Source: Microthyrium microscopicum (Eukaryota > Ascomycota > Dothideomycetes > Microthyriales > Microthyriaceae). Taken from it: DNA of 64,000 nucleotides. Shown here in pieces: positions 56,267 through 64,000 of the stretch (positions are counted from its first letter, which is position 1; each line of letters opens with the position of its first letter). The stretch covers positions 1,747,345 through 1,811,344 of the forward strand of contig MU004237.1 in the NCBI GenBank assembly GCA_010405405.1. Reading direction: 5' to 3'. Under the pieces are notes generated by a model. That model saw only the letters and a list, made by a program, of their open reading frames with translations. It was not told the origin of the DNA and ran no database searches. The position numbers were made by a program, and so were the translations under genes.

Positions 56267-57259
56267 TCATTCATTCTCTGAATCTTTGTCCTCCTCTGCG
56301 TCTTTTTCTTCAAAGCCCTGCCAGATGGTTTCTCCATGCTGACTTCCATTCACAAACAGGCATAGTATGTGACTTTGACGCTTATTTACCGTAAACTCTA
56401 CCAGTGGCGAGGGGAATTCCTGCTCACAAATCATTGTCTTAAATCGCCATGCTAAGGGAATGTCAACGAGCATTTTTCGCTTGCAGAATTCCTTCTTGAT
56501 CCGCTTCATCCACCATCGATGAAGACTGAAACTAGGCGGACCGCCTTCATAAAGTTCGCGTCCCAAAAGCTTACGCTCCGAATCTTCCATACTCAAAGGA
56601 ACGCCTCGAGCATACGGAATCCATGCTCCATGAGCCTGTTCGAATGCGGCATCAAGATGGCCAGGAAACAGTGGCGTAGCCCAATGCAGTGTGAATTTGC
56701 ACGAGAGTTCGAACTTCGGCGTCCGAGAGAGCTTTTGCCAGATCTTTTTGAGGGCGTATAGACTGTTTGATATACCAATATGGCATGGTAGTGGCCACGT
56801 ACTTAGAGCTTGAACCTTCTGAAGTGTTTGAAATCCATCAAGTGCAAATGTGATTGGAATCTCGTAGAAGTTTGTGGGATCAATCAGGATGTGGAGACTG
56901 GAAATGTGTTGTACTTGATGGCGTGGTAATGCTCGTGGAGGGTAAATGTACTTTCTAGAACCAGGAAGGCGCAGTACAAAATCATTCTTTTTATAAAGGA
57001 CCGGTTCTGCTTCGTTACGAATTTGCTTGCATGTACGAATGATCTGAGGGCTGAGTCGCAAAAAGTTTGTGCCGGGAAGAACGCCAGCTATGTAGTAATC
57101 TCCAGGGTGGCTAACAGCCGACGCAACGGAAATCTTGGGTATGTTCGCCGTAGTTTCCTGGGTGGGAAAGACTAGAAGTTCCTCGTAAATGATCAATCGT
57201 ACCTCTGGAGGTAATTTGCGTAGAGTTCCGCAATCCAGAGAAGAGCTCTTAGTGGACAT
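56267..57259 (-). CDS. 2EXR-domain family protein D
   Basis: Intronless, 330 residues from ATG 57259, preceded by ATCACCATC as in paralogs. 2EXR motif LRKLPPEVRLIIYEELLVF (13-31); LSPQIIRTCKQIRNEAEPVL with YKKNDFVL; FQTLQKVQALSTWPLPC. C-terminal signature FSLHRWWMKRIKKEF, LVDIPLAWRFKTM, FTVNKRQSHILCLF, ETIWQGFEEKDAEEDKD with acidic end. Confidence 0.82.
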   Translation of the reverse strand: MSTKSSSLDCGTLRKLPPEVRLIIYEELLVFPTQETTANIPKISVASAVSHPGDYYIAGVLPGTNFLRLSPQIIRTCKQIRNEAEPVLYKKNDFVLRLPGSRKYIYPPRALPRHQVQHISSLHILIDPTNFYEIPITFALDGFQTLQKVQALSTWPLPCHIGISNSLYALKKIWQKLSRTPKFELSCKFTLHWATPLFPGHLDAAFEQAHGAWIPYARGVPLSMEDSERKLLGRELYEGGPPSFSLHRWWMKRIKKEFCKRKMLVDIPLAWRFKTMICEQEFPSPLVEFTVNKRQSHILCLFVNGSQHGETIWQGFEEKDAEEDKDSENE

Positions 57260-57516
57260 GATGGTGATATTGTTGAGAATCTGGAACTGAGAGAGTGCGA
57301 AGCTGCGTTTTATTTGGTGTTGTGGTGTGGATGGTGCTAGTGAGTTGGAAATATTTGACGGAAACATGTAGAAAAAACTTTCGTGTTGGAAATGACAAAG
57401 CAAGTCTCTCTAAGCCTAGAGGTGCGTAACTTCCCACATTCACATCACTGCCGCCTTCTTCGACCTTCTTGAGGGTTTCTCCAACGTACTTGCCATGTCG
57501 GGTAAAGATATGGCCG
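57260..57516. other. Upstream region of 2EXR gene D
   Basis: Leader and promoter side; no gene. Confidence 0.4.
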
Positions 57517-57580
57517 ATGAGGCTGAATGCCCACCATAAGGCTGAAGACCCTTCAACCTGTCGGCAAGCAAATGGTGCTC
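57517..57580. promoter_or_regulatory. Paired CAGCCT(T/C)AT element and MITE end upstream of gene D
   Basis: On the minus strand CTTCAGCCTTATGG and ATTCAGCCTCATCGG lie 258 bp before the ATG; directly beside them TCAACCTGTCGGCAAGCAAATGG (57553-57575) matches the MITE-like end. Binding or promoter role unknown. Confidence 0.5.
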
Positions 57581-58027
57581 CTCTCAAGTACAATGTCGAC
57601 CACGACACCTTGTAAATATCGTATTCTACGATTCCATCACAATCGCTATTTCGCCTAGCGCCTTTTATCTGTCGATCGATGGGCTTGTCACTCGACGAGC
57701 GCAGAAGTTTCGTGGAGCATGAATTACATTGAAAAGATATAAATAGACAGTCGACTTCTTCAACTACCCCAGTAGCCACCCAGTGGAGTTCCTTTAGAGC
57801 AAAATCACTTGCAATAATCATGAAACTCTTTACCTAATATACACTGCAACGAAGCAAAGACCTGGTCATCATCTTTTACGGCACCTTCCATTCACACCTT
57901 AACCAGAACGTCAGCTTCATTCGCATAGCCTGCCGTCTTGATATCTTTAGTCTCTGCCCGCGCACGAGAGCGTTGTTCCTCTGCTAAATCTCGTTCCTCA
58001 TTAGAGGTCTCTTCCGATTCCGAACCC
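57581..58027. other. Intergenic
   Basis: No gene recognised; a 190-codon minus ORF reaching from 57821 into gene D's leader lacks motifs. Confidence 0.4.
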
Positions 58028-58226
58028 TCAACGGCATGGCAAAATAAATGGCGTTCCCCCATCAACTCTGATGGCTGCCACAATGCTCTTGAGCAATCCA
58101 TCATATTCCTGAAAATTGGCCGAATCTGAACATCCTTCTTGGGAGATAAAGCACTCGAAACAGAGCGCAGCGTCTAGCAGCCACCGAGGCTGATACGAAA
58201 GCGCCAATCCTTTTGCCAACCCGTTA
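58028..58226. mobile_element. 199-bp MITE-like element next to 2EXR gene E
   Basis: Left end TCAACGGCATGGCAAAATAA then ATGGCG (58028-58053); right end GCGCCAATCCTTTTGCCAAC then CCGTTA (58201-58226), reverse complements with a few mismatches. Ends eight bases before the stop of gene E. Same family as the 42.3-kb copy. Confidence 0.55.
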
Positions 58227-58233
58227 TACCCTC

Positions 58234-59424
58234 TCAATCATCATCTTCCGCTACGGAGTCGTGTTCCTGTTCGGAGTCGTGTTCCCAGTCGCGGTCATGC
58301 TCCTCCTGCTCGAAGACTTGTTCCTCTTCTGAGTCTTGTTCCTCTCCTGAGTCTTGTTCCTCTTCTGGGTCCGATGCCCCCCGAGAATCTATCATTCCCA
58401 CTGATCCTTGCGCCATCGAGGTCTCTTCAAGCTGTTCATCTTCCGCATCCTCAAGATTTTGCCACAATATTTTTGTTTCTTGATCTTTCCAGACAACAGA
58501 TATCACTTCGCAAGGTATGCGATTCTGAACCTTGTTCACCGTCATCTCCAGGCCTGGCAAAGGCCGCTGCCCGTTCACAACAACTGTTTCAAACCGCCAG
58601 GCTATAGGAATACCAACTAGTACCCCACACCGGCCGAACGCTTCTCGAATTTGTCTCATCCATTTGCGGTGAAATCTGAAGCTAGGAGGGGCAATGCTCA
58701 CACTTGAATTTTCGAGATCATTGGCCGTGAACTTGGCAGTCTCCGTAGCATAAGGGAACCAGTCGTTTAGAGCTGTTTGCAATTGATCGTTGATCTCACT
58801 TGCGTCAGTCCCTGGAATGACCTGCGGCAATACAAACGTGCAACTCAAGTGTTTGATGCGCGAATATCGACTAAGGTCTAGAATGCCGTCGAGATTGTTT
58901 TGGCTCATCTTGTCGGGATCTTCAGACGAGACCCCAGTTCTCGGTGTGTAATACGTCTTAGGCCAGTAGCTTCTCACTCGAACAGTTTGAAGGTGTGGAA
59001 AACGGCTGAGTAGAGTAGAAAGTGGTGGCAGAAAACTTGATGGCTCAGTTGTGAGGTGAACATTTCGGACGAGTCTGGATAGATTGCTTGGGAGTTTGCG
59101 TAGGTCTGTGTTGGATGTGCTGGTTGAATTGATAACCAGGAATTCGTTCTGCTCATAAAGCATTGGTATTGCTTCCTCGTATATCTGCTTGCATGCGCAA
59201 AGAATTTGAGGATACAAGCGTGACGATCGAGACGATCGAGACTCTTGTAGAATTGCTTCGTAGCCTCTATCGTTGTTGGTAACCACCATAAGTGTAAATG
59301 CCGGTCTCTTTCCGGAGGATCCCTGGCTAGGACGGACTAGAAGACCCCCATAGATCATGAATCTAATCTCTAGGGGTAGCTTACGCAGTAGTGCGCAGTC
59401 TGGAGAAACATTACTAGCAGACAT
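58234..59424 (-). CDS. 2EXR-domain family protein E with acidic repeat tail
   Basis: Intronless, 396 residues from ATG 59424. 2EXR motif LRKLPLEIRFMIYGGLLVR (13-31); LYPQILCACKQIYEEAIPML with YEQNEFLV; FPHLQTVRVRSYWPKTY. C-terminal signature FRFHRKWMRQIREAF, LVGIPIAWRFETV, MTVNKVQNRIPCEV, KILWQNLEDAEDEQ. Beyond this it has about 50 extra residues of imperfect repeats (DSGEEQDSEEEQ, EHDSEQEHDS), coded by repeated GAGTC-TGTTCC units at 58245-58370, not seen in paralogs. The tail ends against the MITE-like element. Confidence 0.82.
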   Translation of the reverse strand: MSASNVSPDCALLRKLPLEIRFMIYGGLLVRPSQGSSGKRPAFTLMVVTNNDRGYEAILQESRSSRSSRLYPQILCACKQIYEEAIPMLYEQNEFLVINSTSTSNTDLRKLPSNLSRLVRNVHLTTEPSSFLPPLSTLLSRFPHLQTVRVRSYWPKTYYTPRTGVSSEDPDKMSQNNLDGILDLSRYSRIKHLSCTFVLPQVIPGTDASEINDQLQTALNDWFPYATETAKFTANDLENSSVSIAPPSFRFHRKWMRQIREAFGRCGVLVGIPIAWRFETVVVNGQRPLPGLEMTVNKVQNRIPCEVISVVWKDQETKILWQNLEDAEDEQLEETSMAQGSVGMIDSRGASDPEEEQDSGEEQDSEEEQVFEQEEHDRDWEHDSEQEHDSVAEDDD

Positions 59425-59672
59425 GATGGTAGTGGTCGCGAGAGCGCGATTGCGAAAAATTTGGTTGGTGGTTCTGTGGAGTGGATGAAAATAAAAATAA
59501 CTAGAGCAAGCTTGTAAAAGTAAATCATATCGGAGTTAAAGTTAACGCAAGACCACATACGCTTAGTAGATATGGCAGCGACCTCATGCGCCCAAGTCAC
59601 ACCTTCCCTTTGTAACCTGTCTAAAGGACTTCTTCGCGCCTGCCATGACGCTAAGAGAGAGGCACTTGCTTG
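59425..59672. other. Upstream region of 2EXR gene E
   Basis: No gene; leader side. Confidence 0.4.
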
Positions 59673-59707
59673 ACAAGGCTGAGTATGTTCACCATAAGGC
59701 TGAGAAC
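59673..59707. promoter_or_regulatory. Paired CAGCCTTATGG element upstream of gene E
   Basis: On the minus strand TTCTCAGCCTTATGGTGAAC and TACTCAGCCTTGT, 249 bp before the ATG, same arrangement as for genes B and D. Confidence 0.5.
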
Positions 59708-62700
59708 CGAGAACGCCCCAGTTTCCAACTCCTGACTACACCGTACAATTTATATTGACTAGTTATGTACGAAGAATAGTTGCTATGCCTTACGGTGAAT
59801 TACTGTCAAAAATTTGGAGGGATAGTGATAGCCTGGTCTTGCTTTCGCTACGTATGCTGGCAAGATCTTTCGAAAGGCACAAATGTTTTGCCATAACTTC
59901 TCAGATGAATGAAGGGGTATTAACGTCTGGCTCGAATATCATTTACTAATTGAAGGTTTGGGTTGGCTTCACTATGCTCCTCACAGGTCAATAAAAGGTC
60001 TGGTGGAAGGCAGCCACGATTTGAAAACAAAAGCGATGCCGGGCTCGAAACTTAGTATCAATGGACACATCATCAACTTATCCATGTACGACGTAGATTC
60101 TAGTATCAATATAGGGTAGATTGGTATATCAATCTTACCGAACATGTTACAAGCGGTTCCTTAAAAGTCAATATGACATTCCCAAGAAGAACAATCGACC
60201 CCATCAGTTATCATTATTGAAGAGGCAATGAATCTATACAACGTTAATTGTCGAATATTAGATCCGCGCTTTTAGATAAAGAGTATCACAAACATCATAT
60301 TCTCTGTCGTTCCAATACTCCAATCGCAGCCTCTTCAACGCTACCTACCTAAATCAATAACGTCAATAGTATCATCTTTACATTTCAAAGCTTAGATCTT
60401 CCAACATGCAGGCTCAATCCACCATCATCCCACCGATTTTATTTCGGTTATCCGTGATCGGTTTTTTGCCCTCTCGATACCGTCATTCTAAAGGTCGACT
60501 TCCTAGTAGCCTTGCCATTCGACAGCTTTCCACTCATCCCCCAGTGGAGCTGCTCTTGTACCGACTGGCCTCTTGGGCCATCACTGTTTACATTGACCAC
60601 CAAGACTCGGGCTCCAGCTCCAGTCGCCACGCCCAGTCTAACATGGTTGAATCTCACGTTTCTAACGCCAATATTCTGCCCTGCACCCAAGGTGTTCGTG
60701 TTCTACGTACCAGCAAAAATCCACCCTGGCGTTTTCTAGAACACTGCAGTGAGTCCCTTCTGAACCTTGCTCGCTGGATAGAAGCGAATTCTTTCGGGAC
60801 TTCCGAAAGTTGCAGATGTTCTTCAACGAAGCAGTGGCGAAAGTGCTTGGTACGCATGGCAAGATCGGATTCAAGTCATACATATTCCCTAGTGTTGCCT
60901 CCTCAGGTTTTGCAGTCAACGACAGTGATCTGCAAAGAGTATAAGTTTGCTAGTAATTTTTTTAAGATATTATCATTGACTCCCTGCTCGGTTTGACTTT
61001 GTCACATAGCATACACTTAGTACTACATGGCACAATCTTACACTCTTTTGTTACTGTACCCCTGAATCCACCGATCAGATCGCAGCCTTCCTTAAAGATA
61101 TTTCTCAGCCTCCCTTGGGATCCTTCAACTGGATGGAAAGGTTTTGGATTTCTTTATTGTGTGATTGGGATGCAAAAAGTTTGACATCCCTTGTCGTAGA
61201 TCTCTCGTATGTGACACCGAGTCAGTTTGTAGTACACATCTTCCGACCACAATATTCGATCACCAATTACCACCAATTATGGGCAGTACGGTTTTTACAA
61301 GTCTAAAAAGGTCTTCGAATAATCAAGCATCGAATATTTCATCCCTCACTAGTATCTATAAGGAAACTGACAGCCTATCCGGGAGTTGAGGATTCAGGAT
61401 CCACCCCAGATCTGCCCATGTCATTCCCTGTCAGCTATGCTGGTCCTCTCCTCACGGTTGGGGGAACTTTGAATGACCAGGTGCTCGAGTACCAGATTTC
61501 CGGAAGGCACATCCCCAATCACTCTTTGGGTTTGATCCATAGTTCCGTTTGGGCCTTGAATCCTTGTGCGGTCTCATGATCTATTTCGGGCGAACACGAT
61601 GGAGCCTACTTCTGGCATCAAAATCTTGCATATGTAAGTACTTGGACTACTATTCCATGCTTCAGCCGCCACTTTGAGCGGTAGCAAGGGCAATACTCGT
61701 GTGAGTTCTATTCCGGGACAATAGCCAAGAATCAACACTGTTGGGATGCATATTTCCTGACGATGATAAATCGAGTAGTGCATTATCAGAAAGCTGGGCG
61801 AAAATTAAGCTTGCAGGTTATATCAAAGAAAGTATAACATTTCATCCTGTTATATATCTTATAATCCAGTCACTACTCTAACGGCGTGTTACATGACTCG
61901 AATTCTTAGACATGTCTCTTTCCATCTATCATTCTAGTTGTCGGGAGGCGTATTCTCAACTGTCTGGTGGTGTACGTACCGTTGACGACCGGTCTCGGTA
62001 GATGTATAAACCATGCCTCCCGAACGATGAATACGATATAGCCACGCCTTCCACAAAACTTATGCCTACTTGCTAGCAAGGCAGTTATCATCGTGGCGTT
62101 CTACCACGGAATTTCGCTTAAGGTCATACGGGCGACTTCTCCTGTCGTAGCTGCAGCTTTTCGCTTGAGCATACTAGTTGCGCTCTGAATCTCAACCTCA
62201 CGGGATTGTTTAAGCCTCTCTCACACGCATCAAATGTCCTAATCTTATCCAGCATACCACGTCAGTCAAATTCAGTCTCTTCCACCGTCAATGACTAAAG
62301 TACGCCTAATTATAGACTTAACAATCGAGTATGCGTCCGATGCTACATGCAGACGAATTTTACTTCCTGCAGGAGTATAAGGAACCAACGCCACGAGACA
62401 AGGTTTCGAAAGACGACCAAGGTAAAACTCGAACATTCATTCTCGACCATCATCGGTTCATTGTCTTGTAATGTCTCTAGAGTGCAAGGGTTAGTCCTAT
62501 CATGAAGAAGCAGCCTGAACATCAAAAGAAATCTTTCGGCTATTCACCATGTTCAGCCTCGTATCATGTCGGGGAGAGTCATTGTCAAGCGTCCTTCATT
62601 CTCTAGCGTAACTACAGCCTGATGGGATAGTTCTCTTCTGGGAGAGAAAAGAGACGGCAGAACAAACGGCAGAAAGGAGCGGCAGAGGATGAATATTCTT

Positions 62701-62735
62701 CAGATACTAATGGTTACCTAAAGGTACCAAAGAGA
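59708..62735. other. 3-kb region with unrecognised coding-like fragments
   Basis: Protein-like stretches on the plus strand in changing frames: KLQMFFNEAVAKVLGTHGKI with GFKSYIFPSVASSGFAVNDS (about 60800-60940), AAFLKDISQPPLGSFNWMER (about 61081-61140) and GPLLTVGGTLNDQVLEYQIS (about 61443-61502). No splice model joins them and no family was recognised. May be a decayed gene. The rest (59.7-60.4 and 61.6-62.7 kb) shows nothing. Confidence 0.3.
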
Positions 62736-62742
62736 TATAAAA
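62736..62742 (+). promoter_or_regulatory. TATA box of the laccase gene
   Basis: TATAAAA in AGATATAAAAGGACT, 86 bp before the laccase ATG, at the expected place for a regulated TATA promoter. Confidence 0.55.
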
Positions 62743-62827
62743 GGACTGGTTGGTCGTACGTGCTTTGATAGATCAAGACTTCAGAACTCAAGCAATTATA
62801 TCTACTGTCATATCTCGGTAAACAATC

Positions 62828-64000
62828 ATGTTACTGTCTACTAAAGTCTTCACTTATATTCTTCCATTTGCTAGTGCTATATCCGCTAGTTATCTTCCCG
62901 ATGTGTCTTATGCACAGGGACCAGATCTCGTAAAGAGACAAGTTCTTCCATCTTGCAACACTCCCGCCAACAGAACTTGCTGGACGGCTGGCTTTGACAC
63001 CAGCACTAATGTAAGTTTATCAACTCTAACAATTCTCCAATCATATGGCTGGTGCTCTGAACACTTCTGTTCCAACGGGGTAGAATGAAATATGAATGGC
63101 ATTAGTTTCCGCTGCCAACATCCCATGAAGATTATATACTGACGATTTTCCAGTACTACCAAAAATGGCCAGCAACAGGTCAACAACTCACATATGACTT
63201 GAGAATTACAAATGGAACCTGCAATCCAGATGGACACAGCTCAAAGACTTGCTTTCTTGTGAATGGCCAATATCCTGGACCTGCGATTCGTGCTTCCTGG
63301 GGAGACTCCGTCCGAGTCACAGTTCACAATGATTTGCAAATCAATGGAACTTCTATTCACTTTCATGGCTTGCGCCAGTTCCAGACATGTCAAAATGATG
63401 GCACAAACGGAGTGACAGAATGCCCTATAGCTCCTGGAGAGAGTCGGAGCTACCAATGGACGGCAACAGAATATGGCACGTCTTGGTATCATAGTCATCA
63501 TTCGGTTAGCGTTCCATGCCTCTGCTTCGAAGCCGATTTCCTAATTGTCGCAGGTTCAATACAGTCAAGGTATTCTTGGTCCTATCATAATCGATGGCCC
63601 AACAACTCAAAACTATGACCAAGATCTTGGTGAGTTACCAAGACCATTCCAATCAATACCGGAGCCCAATCTAATAATGCCTTAGGCGCTCTACCATTGA
63701 CTGATTGGTACTATGATGATACATTCATGCTCCTCTGGAGAGCTTTGTACGGAGGCGGAGCGCCACCCCCAGCACAGAACGTTCTTGTCAATGGCAGCAT
63801 GATCGACGGTTTTGGCCATGGCAAGTATTCTGTCATCAACGTGGTAAAGGGTCAGACATACAAACTTCGCCTCATCAACGCTGCGACAGACACACTGTTC
63901 CATGTATCAATGGATAATCATCCATTCACTGTGGTGGGCGCAGATTTTGTTGCCGTCGATCCATATCAGACGACAGATCTGAAGATGAACATCGGCCAAC
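62828..64000 (+). CDS. Laccase (multicopper oxidase), 5' part, cut by the right edge
   Basis: Secreted phenol oxidase. Exons 62828-63010, 63154-63504, 63554-63629 and 63686 to beyond 64000. The first 20 residues are a signal peptide (MLLSTKVFTYILPFASAISA); LVKRQVLPS has a Kex2-like KR site, so a propeptide is likely. Copper motif L1 is HFHGLRQFQTCQNDGTNGV with TECPI, motif L2 is GTSWYHSHHS. After that VQYSQGILGPIIIDGP, LPLTDWYYDD and the start of cupredoxin 2 (PPAQNVLVNGSMIDGFG, YKLRLINAATDTLFHVSMDN). Ascomycete laccase pattern; L3 and L4 with the type 1 copper ligands are outside the window. Intron 1 is long (143 nt). Confidence 0.92.

Noticed and set aside
57249-57821. 190-codon minus ORF upstream of gene D
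   Set aside because: Covers the leader of gene D in another frame; contains the repeat elements and no motif.
1-64000. tRNA, rRNA or CRISPR features
   Set aside because: No cloverleaf with T-loop and anticodon arm, no rRNA-like stretch and no regularly spaced repeats were recognised by eye; a tRNAscan run would settle the tRNAs.

Overview
The window looks like a chromosome arm segment of a filamentous ascomycete (Pezizomycotina; a leotiomycete-like fungus is a guess from gene content, not shown). Reasons: genes on both strands broken by short introns (about 45-60 nt, GTAWGT-like donors, CTRAY branch sites, YAG acceptors), a Zn2Cys6 regulator, fungal cell-wall and plant-polymer enzymes (GH17, AA9 LPMO, laccase), NmrA-like and DUF6594 proteins, and conserved housekeeping genes (P5C dehydrogenase, Gos1, Atp10, eEF1B beta, uL29/L35, GPN1). 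No tRNA, rRNA or CRISPR was recognised. Exon borders were worked out by hand from splice signals and reading frame.

Layout. 0-7.2 kb: 5' half of a Zn2Cys6 factor running off the left edge; two adjacent genes with nucleotidyltransferase-like motifs; a secreted GH17 beta-1,3-glucanase/transglycosylase; mitochondrial P5C dehydrogenase. 7.9-20.5 kb: a head-to-tail array of four minus-strand paralogs (called G1-G4) with low-complexity N-termini, an F-box/2EXR-like motif and a conserved C-terminal block; G3 is broken by an internal inversion, and a 621-bp MITE with TA target duplication lies between G2 and G3. 21.5-26.4 kb: dense housekeeping block (GOS1, ATP10, G-patch protein, eEF1B beta, RPL35), the last two sharing a divergent promoter. 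28-37 kb: AA9 LPMO, MDR oxidoreductase next to a relic of another, DUF6594 membrane protein, a protein with a retropepsin-like DTGA motif, and an acidic orphan. 38-59.4 kb: five dispersed paralogs of a 2EXR-type family (two +, three -), interleaved with a paralogous pair of unknown function, an NmrA-like protein, an Nrg1-like zinc-finger factor, GPN1 and an orphan. 60-64 kb: unrecognised coding-like fragments, then the 5' part of a laccase cut by the right edge.

The most interesting content is the expansion of F-box/2EXR-like genes: nine copies in two subfamilies make up roughly a fifth of the window. The G1-G4 array shows intron loss or gain around 42-nt microexons, divergent N-terminal repeats and a pseudogenising inversion. 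The second subfamily shares a strongly conserved C-terminal signature, paired CAGCCTTATGG elements upstream of three members, and nearby MITE-like elements that may have helped spread it. What these proteins do cannot be told from sequence alone.
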